NCBI GenBank assembly: GCA_052390415.1
Contig: JBQTGY010000094.1
Location: 7,107 to 71,106, forward strand
DNA: 64,000 bases
From: JANNWF01 sp052390415
GTDB lineage: Bacteria; Pseudomonadota; Gammaproteobacteria; Xanthomonadales; Xanthomonadaceae
Reading direction: 5' to 3'
Both the position numbers and the translations under genes were made by a program. Below, in pieces: positions 1 to 8,118 of the stretch (position 1 is the first letter of the stretch; each line of letters starts with the position of its first letter). Below the pieces are notes generated by a model. The model saw only the letters and a list, made by a program, of their open reading frames with translations, did no database searches and had not been told where the DNA came from.

Positions 1-81
1 GGCGTGTTCGCAGTCCTGTTTGACCGCGCTGTCGATGGTGTCGATCAACAGCTGGGCACCGGGGAAGGAGTTGGCCTGCAT
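1..81 (-). CDS. N-terminus of an unidentified protein (cut by window edge)
   Basis: Only the first 27 codons are in the window. The ATG is followed by an open frame that begins MQANSFPGAQ and runs to the edge. It lies 31 bases downstream of the metX-type gene on the same strand, so it is probably the next gene of that operon. The fragment is too short to assign to a family; I do not recognise it. Confidence 0.5.
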   Translation of the reverse strand, partial: MQANSFPGAQLLIDTIDSAVKQDCEHA

Positions 82-112
82 GGCGGCAGCGTCAAGATGA
101 GGTGACGGTATT

Positions 113-1240
113 CTAACGCCTCAACATCTCTGCCCTTTCCAAAAAACTGCCGATGGCCGCGCCGAACTCATCGATGGCGACCAGAAATGCATCGTGACCT
201 TGCGGGCAATTGAGCGGCGCGAACTCCGAATCCACGCCGGCCGCGCGCAAGCCTTCGGCGATCTGTTGCTGTTGCTGCAATGGAAACAGGATGTCGGTGC
301 TGACGCCGATCGTCAGCGCGCTGTCCAGGCCCAACCCCGACAGTGCGCGCTCGACACTACCGTCGCCGTATTCGGCCAAGTCGAACCAGTCCATCGAGCG
401 GCTCAGATACAGATAACAGTTGGGATCGAACTGGCGCACGAATCGACGCGCGTGGCCTTCCAGATACGACTCGACCTGAAACTCAAATCCGAAGGGGTCG
501 TCCGGTCGTTGTTCGCCGTCCAGCCGCACGCGGCCAAAGCGGCCATCCCAGTCCAGCGAAGATCGGTAGGTCACCACGCCCAGTTTGCGGGCGATGCGCA
601 TGCCAGCTTCAGGATAACTTTCTTCGGAGTAGTGGCCGCCATTCCAGGCCGGATCGAGGCGGATGGCTTCGCGTTGCAGCGAGCGAATCGCGATCGAAAA
701 CGGCAGCGCCTGCGCCGCGCCAGAGACGTTGATCATGGTGCGCGCGGCACCCGGATGCAGGGCGAGATAAGCGAGGGTAGTCATGCCGCCCATGGAGCAG
801 CCAATCACGCAGGCCAAACGCTCGACACCAAGACTCTGCACCAGATCGAAGGCCGCGTTGGCACCGTCTTCCACGGACAAGTCCGGAAACGCGAGTCGAT
901 AGGCTTCGCCGCTTGCAGGATCAAGCGACGCCGGTCCGGTCGAGCCTTTGCAACTGCCCAACGAATTGACGCAGATCACGAACCAGCGATTACTGTCGAT
1001 CGCCTTGCCGGGCCCGAGCATCGCTTCCCACCAGCCTGGCGCTGGATCTCCAGCGTGGCTGGCGGCGTGCGCATTGGGCGACAAACCGGTCAACAACAAG
1101 ATCGCGTTGTTGCGTTCCGCGTTGAGTTCACCCCAGGTCTCAAACGCGAGTTTGGCGCCATGCAACTCGCCCCCGCGCTTGATCGCAAACGGCGAACGCA
1201 GGGCATGCCAACGCGTTCCCACCGGCGCGTGTTCGCTCAT
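113..1240 (-). CDS. metX: MetX-family O-acyltransferase, probably serine O-succinyltransferase
   Basis: An alpha/beta-hydrolase acyltransferase of about 375 residues. Members acylate the hydroxyl of homoserine (methionine pathway) or, in Xanthomonadaceae, of serine using succinyl-CoA (cysteine pathway). The nucleophile elbow GCSMGG puts the catalytic Ser at about 149. The other triad members are Asp in VSTDILFP (about 315) and His in QGHDAF (about 348). The stretch CVNSLGSCKGSTGP matches the MetX family. An in-frame TTG 48 bases upstream would overlap the end of ccmI, so the ATG giving MSEHAPVG is preferred. It follows ccmI by 28 bases and is probably co-transcribed with it. Membership of the family is clear; serine rather than homoserine as substrate is inferred from the lineage. 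Confidence 0.88.
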   Translation of the reverse strand: MSEHAPVGTRWHALRSPFAIKRGGELHGAKLAFETWGELNAERNNAILLLTGLSPNAHAASHAGDPAPGWWEAMLGPGKAIDSNRWFVICVNSLGSCKGSTGPASLDPASGEAYRLAFPDLSVEDGANAAFDLVQSLGVERLACVIGCSMGGMTTLAYLALHPGAARTMINVSGAAQALPFSIAIRSLQREAIRLDPAWNGGHYSEESYPEAGMRIARKLGVVTYRSSLDWDGRFGRVRLDGEQRPDDPFGFEFQVESYLEGHARRFVRQFDPNCYLYLSRSMDWFDLAEYGDGSVERALSGLGLDSALTIGVSTDILFPLQQQQQIAEGLRAAGVDSEFAPLNCPQGHDAFLVAIDEFGAAIGSFLERAEMLRR

Positions 1241-1268
1241 GGGCCAATCACCACGTGGCAGCAGCAGG

Positions 1269-2666
1269 TCATGGCACCACTTTGTCAATTAGCAGCGACA
1301 GCGGCGCGCTGCTGCGGTTGGACACGGGCGCTGACACGGTCTCGAAGTCTCCCGACTGTGGCGTCGCCTGACCGCTCTTTGAGATGCGCGCACCGACCAC
1401 GACTTGCGGCATCAGCGACAGCTTCATCGTCGGCATCATGCTGGTGGAATCATCCAGCACGACACGGGCGGGCAAATCGGCCGCCGACAGGCGTTGGATG
1501 GCCAGCGGCATGCGTGGGCCATTGGCAGCGCGCGCATAGACAAACAGGACATCGGACGCACCGATCTTCGATTTCAGCGCGGGATCGATATCCACATTGA
1601 CGACCAGACGAGCCGTACCGGCAGCGTCCTCATCAGCCGACGTTTGGGCCGGATTGCTGACTGGCGCCGGCGTTGTTTGCGCGGTGACCGGCGCGGTTGC
1701 CGCGCGGGGATCCGCCGCTGTCGCGGGCGTCGCCGACTTCTCACGTGGGGGCAGTCCTGCACTTTCGCGTGCGCTGTCGATCTGGGTCAGCAGCGATTCG
1801 CGCGCGGATTCGTCGACCAAGGGCAGCAGGCGTTCCCACACCTCGACCGCCTTGCTGGGCACGCCGGCTTGCATCGAAGAAATACCCAGCAACCAGAGCC
1901 CGCGCTGATGCTCAGGCTCGATACCCAATGCTCGCTGGATCAACAGCAACGACTCGCCGCCCAAACGCCTGGACTCGCTGGCCAAGGCGCTGGCCTCGGC
2001 ATATTCGACCATGACGTCGGGGTTGTCGGGTGCCAAGCGAATCGCATTGGCGAGAGCCTCGCGCGCCGGCTCGAAACGCTCCATGGTCTTGTATGCGCGG
2101 CCAAGCAACATCCAGCCATCCAGATCGTCCGGCGACTCGCGCATGCGTTCGGCAAGACCAGCCACCGCCTGATCCATGTTGGGCGCGCCCGTGGCGTCGG
2201 TCGAGCTGCTTGTGGAGGGCGGTGGAGCAGGCGTTCCCGGAGCGACGAGACGGGATTGCGCGCTAGCTGTGCTGGCACGCTTTTCAGGATCCAGTGCCTG
2301 CGGCTCGCCCAAGTGGTGGTAGAGAGCGAACGCCGCAAACGGCAGCAAAACTGTGAGCACGATAGGCAAGGTCGGGTCACGCTTCGAGGGTGAGTCGGCC
2401 GCGGCGTCGGGCCCAGCAAGCGCCGCCAGTTTGCGTTGGTACTCAGCCTGATCGAGCACGCCGGCATCACGCGCTTTCTCCAGCGCGCGCCGTTTGCGTG
2501 GGTCAACGCGGGTGGCACCTGGTTTGCCCGCGGCAGTCTTCCCGGGCGCTGATTGCGGCGACTCCCCAGTGCTGTCAGCGGATGCATCACGCAGCAACGG
2601 CGGCAATACGAAGGCCAGCGCGAACACGGCCATTCCGGTACACAGGATCCAAAACAATGCGGTCAC
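1269..2666 (-). CDS. ccmI: Cytochrome c maturation protein CcmI (TPR apocytochrome chaperone)
   Basis: A membrane protein that binds apocytochrome c and presents it to the CcmF/H haem-ligation complex. The N-terminus is a hydrophobic segment (residues 2-25), followed by a basic cytoplasmic loop containing the family's short helical motif (KRRALEKARDAGVLDQAEYQRK). A second membrane segment (PIVLTVLLPFAAFALYHH) leads to a periplasmic part with TPR repeats (LAERMRESPDDLDGWMLLGRAY and following). A Pro/Ala/Thr-rich linker precedes a C-terminal domain of the CcmI type. The GTG start overlaps the ccmH stop as GTGA; a TTG one codon earlier is also possible. Final gene of the ccm block. Confidence 0.9.
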   Translation of the reverse strand: MTALFWILCTGMAVFALAFVLPPLLRDASADSTGESPQSAPGKTAAGKPGATRVDPRKRRALEKARDAGVLDQAEYQRKLAALAGPDAAADSPSKRDPTLPIVLTVLLPFAAFALYHHLGEPQALDPEKRASTASAQSRLVAPGTPAPPPSTSSSTDATGAPNMDQAVAGLAERMRESPDDLDGWMLLGRAYKTMERFEPAREALANAIRLAPDNPDVMVEYAEASALASESRRLGGESLLLIQRALGIEPEHQRGLWLLGISSMQAGVPSKAVEVWERLLPLVDESARESLLTQIDSARESAGLPPREKSATPATAADPRAATAPVTAQTTPAPVSNPAQTSADEDAAGTARLVVNVDIDPALKSKIGASDVLFVYARAANGPRMPLAIQRLSAADLPARVVLDDSTSMMPTMKLSLMPQVVVGARISKSGQATPQSGDFETVSAPVSNRSSAPLSLLIDKVVP

Positions 2667-3193
2667 CAATCTTCCCTGGATTCATTGACAGGCGGGTGGC
2701 TGGCCCGCTCGACGTGCGCTTGGGTCAATTGCGACGGAGTCGATTGAGGCTGAGCCAATCGAGACTGAGCCAATTGAGCCTCGGCGAACTGCACGGCGCG
2801 TCGACGCAGCATGACCACGATGAGAACGGCGCCCGCCAGCAGAATCGCGAATGGCGCAAACCACAGCAGCAGCGTGCCGGGTTTCAGCGGTGGGTTGTAG
2901 AGCACGAAGTCGCCATAACGCGCAGTCAAGAACGTCTTGATCTCAGCGTCGCTCTGGCCGGCTTGCATCATTTCGAAGATTTCCCGGCGCAAATCCACCG
3001 CGATACCTGCGTTGGAATCTGCCAGCGACTGGTTCTGACACATCACACAGCGCAACTCGGCGGTGAGTGCGCGGAAACGCTGCTCTTGCGCGGCATCGGC
3101 AAAGGGCAGGGGCTCCAAGGCGAGCGCTTGCCCCAGCGACAGCACAAAGCCCGTGCAAACCAGCAAAACCATCAGCAGCTTGCGCAGGCTCAT
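2663..3193 (-). CDS. ccmH: Cytochrome c maturation protein CcmH (thiol-disulfide reductase)
   Basis: A periplasm-facing, membrane-anchored thioredoxin-like protein that keeps the CXXCH cysteines of apocytochrome c reduced for haem attachment. It has a signal peptide (KLLMVLLVCTGFVLSLGQALA), the hallmark LRCVMCQNQS motif with Cys49 and Cys52, and a C-terminal membrane helix (LLLWFAPFAILLAGAVLIVVML). The tail after the helix is Gln/Ser/Leu-rich and mildly repetitive (AEAQLAQSRLAQPQ). The start overlaps the ccmG stop by ATGA and the stop overlaps the GTG of ccmI, showing translational coupling. This is the short CcmH, with CcmI as a separate protein. Confidence 0.95.
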   Translation of the reverse strand: MSLRKLLMVLLVCTGFVLSLGQALALEPLPFADAAQEQRFRALTAELRCVMCQNQSLADSNAGIAVDLRREIFEMMQAGQSDAEIKTFLTARYGDFVLYNPPLKPGTLLLWFAPFAILLAGAVLIVVMLRRRAVQFAEAQLAQSRLAQPQSTPSQLTQAHVERASHPPVNESREDW

Positions 3194-3723
3194 GGAGTTA
3201 CTCCAATCCGCGGCAGGATTTGTTCACGATAGATGTCTGGTGTCATCGGTCCCACGTGCTTGAAGCGAACGATGCCCTGTGCGTCGACCAAAAACGTCTC
3301 GGGTGCGCCATACACGCCCCACTCGATGCCGCTGCGGCCGTCCAGGTCCACCAGAATCTGCGCGTAAGGATCACCAAACTGCTGTAACCAGCGGTTCGCA
3401 TCCGCCGCCTGGTCCTTGTAGTTGAATCCGATCACTTGAATCTTGCCTTCGTTGGCGATGCGCTCGATCAGCGGATGTTCCAGCCGGCAGGCCGCACACC
3501 AGCTCGCCCACACATTGAGCAGGTAAGGCTTGCCCAGCAAGTCGGCGCGGCTGACGTTCAGTTCAGGCGAGTGCAGAGTGGGCAATTGAAAGTCCGGCGC
3601 CGGACGATCAATCAATGGCGATGGCAACACGTTGGGGTCGCGGGTGGCACTCAGGCGCACGCCGGCCAAAAGCAGACCGGCAAGCGCGATGAATACCAGC
3701 AGCGGCAAAACACGCTGCCACAT
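3190..3723 (-). CDS. ccmG: Thiol:disulfide interchange protein CcmG/DsbE
   Basis: A membrane-tethered periplasmic thioredoxin (about 177 residues) that reduces CcmH or apocytochrome c. It starts with a signal anchor (MWQRVLPLLVFIALAGLLLA). The thioredoxin fold carries the redox pair in WASWCAAC (Cys76, Cys79) and the family's cis-Pro region VYGAPETFLVD. The chosen ATG overlaps the ccmF stop by one base (TGATG); the frame stays open further upstream but only by running over the end of ccmF. The stop overlaps the ccmH ATG. Confidence 0.95.
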   Translation of the reverse strand: MWQRVLPLLVFIALAGLLLAGVRLSATRDPNVLPSPLIDRPAPDFQLPTLHSPELNVSRADLLGKPYLLNVWASWCAACRLEHPLIERIANEGKIQVIGFNYKDQAADANRWLQQFGDPYAQILVDLDGRSGIEWGVYGAPETFLVDAQGIVRFKHVGPMTPDIYREQILPRIGVTP

Positions 3724-5711
3724 CAGGCCGCAACCGGCCGGTTGGCGACGGGCAATGCGGCGCCCTCCGTCTCCGCAGCGGGTGCGACGCGGAAGCGTCG
3801 ATCCGCCGCCGACACGAAACCGCCCATCATCATCATCAGGCAGCCCAGCCAGATGCAGCGAATCCAAGGTTTGACGTACACACGCAAGGACCAGCGATCG
3901 GTGCTGTCACCTTCGCCACGGCCCAGCGGTTCGCCCAAGGCGACGTACAGATCGCGACTCAAGGCGGGATCGATGGCGGCTTCGGTCATGATCTCTCCGC
4001 CCGATGCGTAGCCGCGTTTTTCAGGATGCAGGACGACGATCTCTTCGTCGCCACGAAGCACGGTCACGGTGCCGCGATCAGCCACGAAGTTGGGGCCGTT
4101 CACGCGCTCGACGCCATCGAACCGGAACGCGTAGTCGCGAATCTGCACGCTTTCGCCACTTCCGACGGCCACGTCTTTCTCGACGCTCGTGCTCTCGGTC
4201 ATGAGCACACCGAGCACGAAAACCGCCAGTCCGGCGTGGGCCAAGGTCATGCCAACGACCTCGGCGGTAAAGCGCCGACCTGGCGCAGCACGCTTGGCGC
4301 GCACGATGACGAATGCCAGCGTTCCCGCAGCTACCCAAGTCGCAACGGCCAGTCCAACGAACGCCTTCAGATTAAAGCTGTCGAGCAAGGTCCAGGCGAG
4401 CACGGCGGCAATGACAATGGCACTCACCGCAGCCTTGATCAGCGGCACGAACCGCGACCACTGCTCCTGCTGCCAGCGCGCCAAGGGTCCGAACGGGATC
4501 AGCAGCGCAACCGGTGCCATCAGCAGCGTGAACATCAATCCGAAGTACGGTGGGCCAACCGACATTTTGCCGAGCCCAAGCGCATCGGCAAACAGCGGAT
4601 AAAGCGTGCCGATCAGCACCATCGCTGCGGCAGCACTGAACAATAGATTGTTGATCAGGATCAAGGTTTCACGCGACAACGGCGCGCTCGGTTTGCCCGC
4701 GTGTGCCGTAGGAGCACGCCACGCATACAAAGCCAGCGATCCACCGACAGTGATGACCAGGGATATCAGGATGAACAAGCCGCGCTCGGGGTCCGAGGCG
4801 AAAGCATGCACCGAGGTCAGCACACCCGAGCGGACGATGAAGGTGCCCAGCAACGACAGCGAAAATGCGGCGATCGCAAGCAGCAACGTCCAGCCACGAA
4901 AGCTGCCGCGCTTCTCGGTGACGGCCTGCGAGTGGATCAAGGCTGTGCCGACCAACCACGGCATGAAACTGGCGTTCTCGACCGGATCCCAAAACCACCA
5001 ACCGCCCCAGCCCAGCTCGTAGTAGGCCCACCAGCTGCCGAGGCCGATGCCCAGAGTCAGAAACGCCCACGCCACGTTGGTCCAGGGCCGCGACCAGCGC
5101 ACCCAACGCGGATCCATCTCGCGACCGAGCATCGATGCCACCGCAAATGCAAATGCGACCGCGAAGCCGACGTAGCCGGTGTAGAGCATGGGCGGATGGA
5201 TGATCAGTCCGAAGTCCTGCAACAAGGGGTTCAGATCGCGGCCTTCAGCGAGCCCTGGCAGATGCCGCAGAAATGGATTGGAAGTGAGCAGGGTGAACAA
5301 CAAGAATCCGATGCTGATGACACCCATCACACCGAGCACGCGCGCCACCATGACCAGCGGTAGCGAGCGACTGAACGCAGCGACCGCAATGGTCCACGCG
5401 CCCAGGATCAGCACCCACAGCAGCAGCGAGCCCTCAAGGCCGCCCCAGATCGCCGATATGCGGTATTCCATGGGCAACAACGAGTTGGAGTTCTGGGCCA
5501 CGTAAGCGACCGAAAAATCCTGACCGACAAACGCCGACGCCAGCATCACGAACGAGATCAACAGGAATGCGAATTGGCCATAGGCGGCCGGCCTGGCTAC
5601 CGCCATCCAGGCCTGTTTTCCCATGCCCGCGCCTGCCAGCGGAATCACCGACTGCACGATCGCCAGCAGCAAGGCAACGATCAACGCAAATTGGCCAAGC
5701 TCAGGAATCAT
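3723..5711 (-). CDS. ccmF: Haem lyase component CcmF
   Basis: A polytopic inner-membrane protein of 662 residues that, with CcmH and CcmI, attaches haem from holo-CcmE to apocytochrome c. The WWD haem-handling signature is clear (GWGGWWFWDPVENASFMPW), and more than a dozen hydrophobic helices are evident. The C-terminal periplasmic loop (VGSGESVQIRDYAFRF...) is typical, as is a final helix pair. Full family length. The start overlaps the ccmE stop by ATGA and the stop overlaps the ccmG start. Confidence 0.97.
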   Translation of the reverse strand: MIPELGQFALIVALLLAIVQSVIPLAGAGMGKQAWMAVARPAAYGQFAFLLISFVMLASAFVGQDFSVAYVAQNSNSLLPMEYRISAIWGGLEGSLLLWVLILGAWTIAVAAFSRSLPLVMVARVLGVMGVISIGFLLFTLLTSNPFLRHLPGLAEGRDLNPLLQDFGLIIHPPMLYTGYVGFAVAFAFAVASMLGREMDPRWVRWSRPWTNVAWAFLTLGIGLGSWWAYYELGWGGWWFWDPVENASFMPWLVGTALIHSQAVTEKRGSFRGWTLLLAIAAFSLSLLGTFIVRSGVLTSVHAFASDPERGLFILISLVITVGGSLALYAWRAPTAHAGKPSAPLSRETLILINNLLFSAAAAMVLIGTLYPLFADALGLGKMSVGPPYFGLMFTLLMAPVALLIPFGPLARWQQEQWSRFVPLIKAAVSAIVIAAVLAWTLLDSFNLKAFVGLAVATWVAAGTLAFVIVRAKRAAPGRRFTAEVVGMTLAHAGLAVFVLGVLMTESTSVEKDVAVGSGESVQIRDYAFRFDGVERVNGPNFVADRGTVTVLRGDEEIVVLHPEKRGYASGGEIMTEAAIDPALSRDLYVALGEPLGRGEGDSTDRWSLRVYVKPWIRCIWLGCLMMMMGGFVSAADRRFRVAPAAETEGAALPVANRPVAA

Positions 5712-6184
5712 CGGGAATCTCCCGTGCTGCCACCAGAGGCTTTCGCTTTTTCGGCTTTCGCCGCGGTCGCGGCGGCCATTTTGTCAGCGACTTCCGCTGG
5801 CATATAAGTTTCGTCGTGTTTGGCGAGAACTTCTTCGGCGACGAAGTGATCGCCTTCAAGGCGGCCCCGCGCAATCACGCTTTGGCCTTCGCGAAACAGG
5901 TCCGGCAGGATGCCGTTGTAGACCACCGGGAAATTCGCGTTGCGATCGGTGACTTCAAAACGCACTTCCATCGTGCCCGCTTTCCGCGCCACGCTGCCTT
6001 CCTGCACCACACCGCCCAACTTGAACTGGGTCTGGCCGTTGATGCGGCCCTCCAGCACTTCGCTGGGACTGTGCAGGTAGCTGATGTTCTGTTGCAGGGC
6101 GAGCGTGAGCAGACCGCCGGCCGCGACGGCCGCACTCAAGACCAAGCCGACGATGACCAAGCGCTGTTTGCGAACCGGTGTCAT
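5708..6184 (-). CDS. ccmE: Cytochrome c haem chaperone CcmE
   Basis: A membrane-anchored periplasmic beta-barrel protein that covalently holds haem before handing it to CcmF. The N-terminal helix (RLVIVGLVLSAAVAAGGLLTLAL) follows a short basic start. The haem-binding motif LAKHDETYMP is intact, with His123 as covalent ligand and Tyr127 as axial ligand. The C-terminal tail is Ala/Lys-rich. The ATG at 6184 fits the family; the open frame upstream overlaps ccmD and is not used. Translationally coupled to ccmF. Confidence 0.96.
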   Translation of the reverse strand: MTPVRKQRLVIVGLVLSAAVAAGGLLTLALQQNISYLHSPSEVLEGRINGQTQFKLGGVVQEGSVARKAGTMEVRFEVTDRNANFPVVYNGILPDLFREGQSVIARGRLEGDHFVAEEVLAKHDETYMPAEVADKMAAATAAKAEKAKASGGSTGDSR

Positions 6185-6209
6185 TGCTGTTTCCTTATCT
6201 TCTTCTTGC

Positions 6210-6380
6210 TCATGCTGCGGACTTGGCCGCTTGACGACGCAAGCGCTGAGCCAACTCGCGGCGCACCCGACGCAGGCGCAAGCGCGGTGCCAATGCGTCG
6301 CCAATCAATGCCAACAGGAACACGGCGTAACTCGACCAGATGTAGACGCCGTGCCCGCCCATTGCAAAAAAATCACTCAT
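6210..6380 (-). CDS. ccmD: Cytochrome c maturation protein CcmD (56 aa)
   Basis: A small gene found between ccmE and ccmC by reading the minus strand directly. The product begins MSDFFAMGGHGVYIWSSYAV, which matches the CcmD pattern (FxMGGHGxYVWxxY), followed by one hydrophobic helix and a highly basic C-terminal tail (APRLRLRRVRRELAQRL). CcmD releases holo-CcmE from the CcmABC complex. The ATG overlaps the ccmC stop as ATGA, and ccmE begins 25 bases after its stop. Confidence 0.93.
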   Translation of the reverse strand: MSDFFAMGGHGVYIWSSYAVFLLALIGDALAPRLRLRRVRRELAQRLRRQAAKSAA

Positions 6381-7162
6381 TTCGAGTCGCCTTGATTAGC
6401 CAAGTCGCTTTGCCCATTCATGGGCAGCAACAATCGCCGCACCCAATCCTTGCCACTCTCTTGCTCGATCAAGGCCGCACGCGTGCGTGTCAACAGCGAG
6501 CCGATAAACCACAGTTTGGTGCCAATGGTCATCGCGATCAGCGGCGGCACCATCGCCGGATCGATGCTGGACTTGCCAATCAGCTTGATGGTGGCGCCCT
6601 GATGCAAGGTGTTCCACCAGACTACCGAGTAATGCACGATCGGGAGATTGACCAAGCCGATCAAGGCCAGAAAACACGCCGCTCGCGCGGCGGCGCGCCG
6701 ATCCTCGATTGCAGCGTGCAAGCCCATTACGCCCAAATACAGGAACAGCAGGACCAGCTCCGAGGTCATGCGCGCATCCCAGCTCCACCACGTGCCCCAG
6801 GTCGGCTTGCCCCAAAAAGCGCCAGTCAACAAGGTGACTGCGGTGAACGCCGCGCCGATGGGCGCACAGCTCATTGCCAGCAATTCGGAGAGTTTGATCC
6901 GCCACACCAGGGCGATGAATGCATTGACCGCCATCGCCACGTAAACGAACAAGCTCATCCACGCGCTGGGCACGTGGATGAACCGGATGCGATAGCTGTT
7001 GCCTTGCTGGTAGTCGGCCGGAACTTCCAGCAGCGCGGCGTAGATGCCCCACGCCATCAGTGCGCACGCGGGCCAGATGAACCACGGCGACCAGCGCTTG
7101 GCGAAGCGCTCGAAGATGGCCGGCGATCCCGTTTGGTGAAACCACAACAGCAGCGGGTTCAT
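6377..7162 (-). CDS. ccmC: Haem exporter/handling protein CcmC
   Basis: A six-helix membrane protein that presents haem to CcmE in the periplasm. It has the WWD-domain signature GTWWSWDARMTSELVL and the two conserved histidines expected as haem ligands (in RIRFIHVPSAW and NLPIVHYSVVWW). Length 261 is normal. It is followed without a gap by ccmD (ATGA overlap). Upstream, a 74-base spacer with short tandem repeats separates it from ccmB. Confidence 0.96.
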   Translation of the reverse strand: MNPLLLWFHQTGSPAIFERFAKRWSPWFIWPACALMAWGIYAALLEVPADYQQGNSYRIRFIHVPSAWMSLFVYVAMAVNAFIALVWRIKLSELLAMSCAPIGAAFTAVTLLTGAFWGKPTWGTWWSWDARMTSELVLLFLYLGVMGLHAAIEDRRAAARAACFLALIGLVNLPIVHYSVVWWNTLHQGATIKLIGKSSIDPAMVPPLIAMTIGTKLWFIGSLLTRTRAALIEQESGKDWVRRLLLPMNGQSDLANQGDSK

Positions 7163-7173
7163 TGAGCCAGTCT

Positions 7174-7246
7174 CATGTGCGCCCGATCATATGCAAGGCC
7201 AATTCCATGTAAGCCCGATTTCATGTGAGCCCGATTTCAGGTGAGC
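7174..7246. repeat. Short tandem repeat (16-bp unit) between ccmB and ccmC
   Basis: A unit close to CATGTGAGCCCGATTT occurs at 7206-7221 and 7222-7237, with degenerate copies at 7174-7187 and 7189-7205 and a partial copy at 7238-7246. The last copy runs into the end of ccmB and supplies its final codons, so the array may have grown at the gene's 3' end. It separates two genes that usually lie closer together. Confidence 0.6.
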
Positions 7247-7926
7247 GCAATGCGCAGCGCACTGGCTGCAGCCAGCGGCGCCGTTACCAACAGCATGACC
7301 AAGCCAGCAGCCATCAACAGCAGTGCACCATCGCTACTGCCGAGGAAACCTTGCGCGGCAGCCATCACCGAACCTGCGCCGAGTATGAGAATGGGCACGT
7401 AAAGGGGCAGTGCAAGCAGGGCCAGCAGCATACCAGAGCGACGCATTCCCACGGTCAGTGCCACCACGACAGCGCCGATCAAACTGAGCAGCGGTGTACC
7501 CAGGGCGAGTGACAGCAGCAGCACGCCCAGCAACTCGCGCGGCATGAACAGCAACTCGGCCAACAGCGGCACTGCGAGCATTAGTGGCAATGAGCTGGTC
7601 AGCCAATGCACCAACACTTTGGCCATCACCAGCGCCGCCAAGGGCTGCGGCGCGAGCATGAACTGTTCGAGGCTGCCGTCGTCGAGATCGCTGCGAAAAA
7701 GACTGTCGAGCGACAACAGACTCGCCAACAGCAGGGCCACCCAGATCACTCCCGGCGCGATGCGAGCCAAGGTCTGCGGCTCGGGCCCCAAGGCCAACGG
7801 AAACAAGCTGGCCACGAGGACCGCAAACAACGCGGGCTGCAACGCATCTCCGCGCCGTCGCCAGACCAGCCTGAGATCACGGCTGAACACCGCAGCGAAA
7901 CCTGTCAACGCGCTGGGTTCGGTCAT
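7237..7926 (-). CDS. ccmB: Haem exporter membrane subunit CcmB
   Basis: The permease partner of CcmA in the CcmAB ABC transporter that releases haem-loaded CcmE. It has six hydrophobic segments, the N-terminal pattern FAAVFSRDLRLVWRRRGDALQP and the family segment FRSDLDDGSLEQFMLAP. Length 229 is standard. It is separated from ccmA by 192 bases filled by an inverted-repeat element, unusual for a gene pair that normally overlaps or nearly so. Confidence 0.95.
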   Translation of the reverse strand: MTEPSALTGFAAVFSRDLRLVWRRRGDALQPALFAVLVASLFPLALGPEPQTLARIAPGVIWVALLLASLLSLDSLFRSDLDDGSLEQFMLAPQPLAALVMAKVLVHWLTSSLPLMLAVPLLAELLFMPRELLGVLLLSLALGTPLLSLIGAVVVALTVGMRRSGMLLALLALPLYVPILILGAGSVMAAAQGFLGSSDGALLLMAAGLVMLLVTAPLAAASALRIALT

Positions 7927-7958
7927 TTGGCTGGATTCGGGATCAAGAGCGGCACTTC

Positions 7959-8106
7959 TTCAACGCGGAAGCGCAGAAAGCGCAGAGCGCGCAAAAAAAC
8001 TTTGCCACAAATGCACAAGGTGTGGTCACCGGAAATTGCTGCATCGCCGCTATCCCTTGGCGATTTGCCCTGCGACCTTTGCGAACTTCTGCGCCTCCGC
8101 GTTGAA
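7959..8106. repeat. 148-bp MITE-like element with terminal inverted repeats
   Basis: The left end TTCAACGCGGAAGCGCAGAA and the right end TTCTGCGCCTCCGCGTTGAA are inverted repeats of 20 bases with one mismatch. The interior has further copies of the GCGCAGA/CGCAGAG word. It occupies almost all of the ccmA-ccmB gap and has no coding potential that I can see. Its shape is that of a small non-autonomous mobile or REP-like element. Being inside an operon, it would be transcribed and could fold into one long hairpin. Confidence 0.65.
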
Positions 8107-8118
8107 TGCTTTGGACGC

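Noticed and set aside
194..1600. Long plus-strand open frame opposite metX and ccmI
   Set aside because: It is the GC-rich mirror of two well-identified genes; composition is His/Arg/Gln-rich with no family resemblance.
5567..7165. 532-codon plus-strand frame opposite ccmE-ccmD-ccmC
   Set aside because: Antisense to three confidently assigned ccm genes; the protein is basic low-complexity text.
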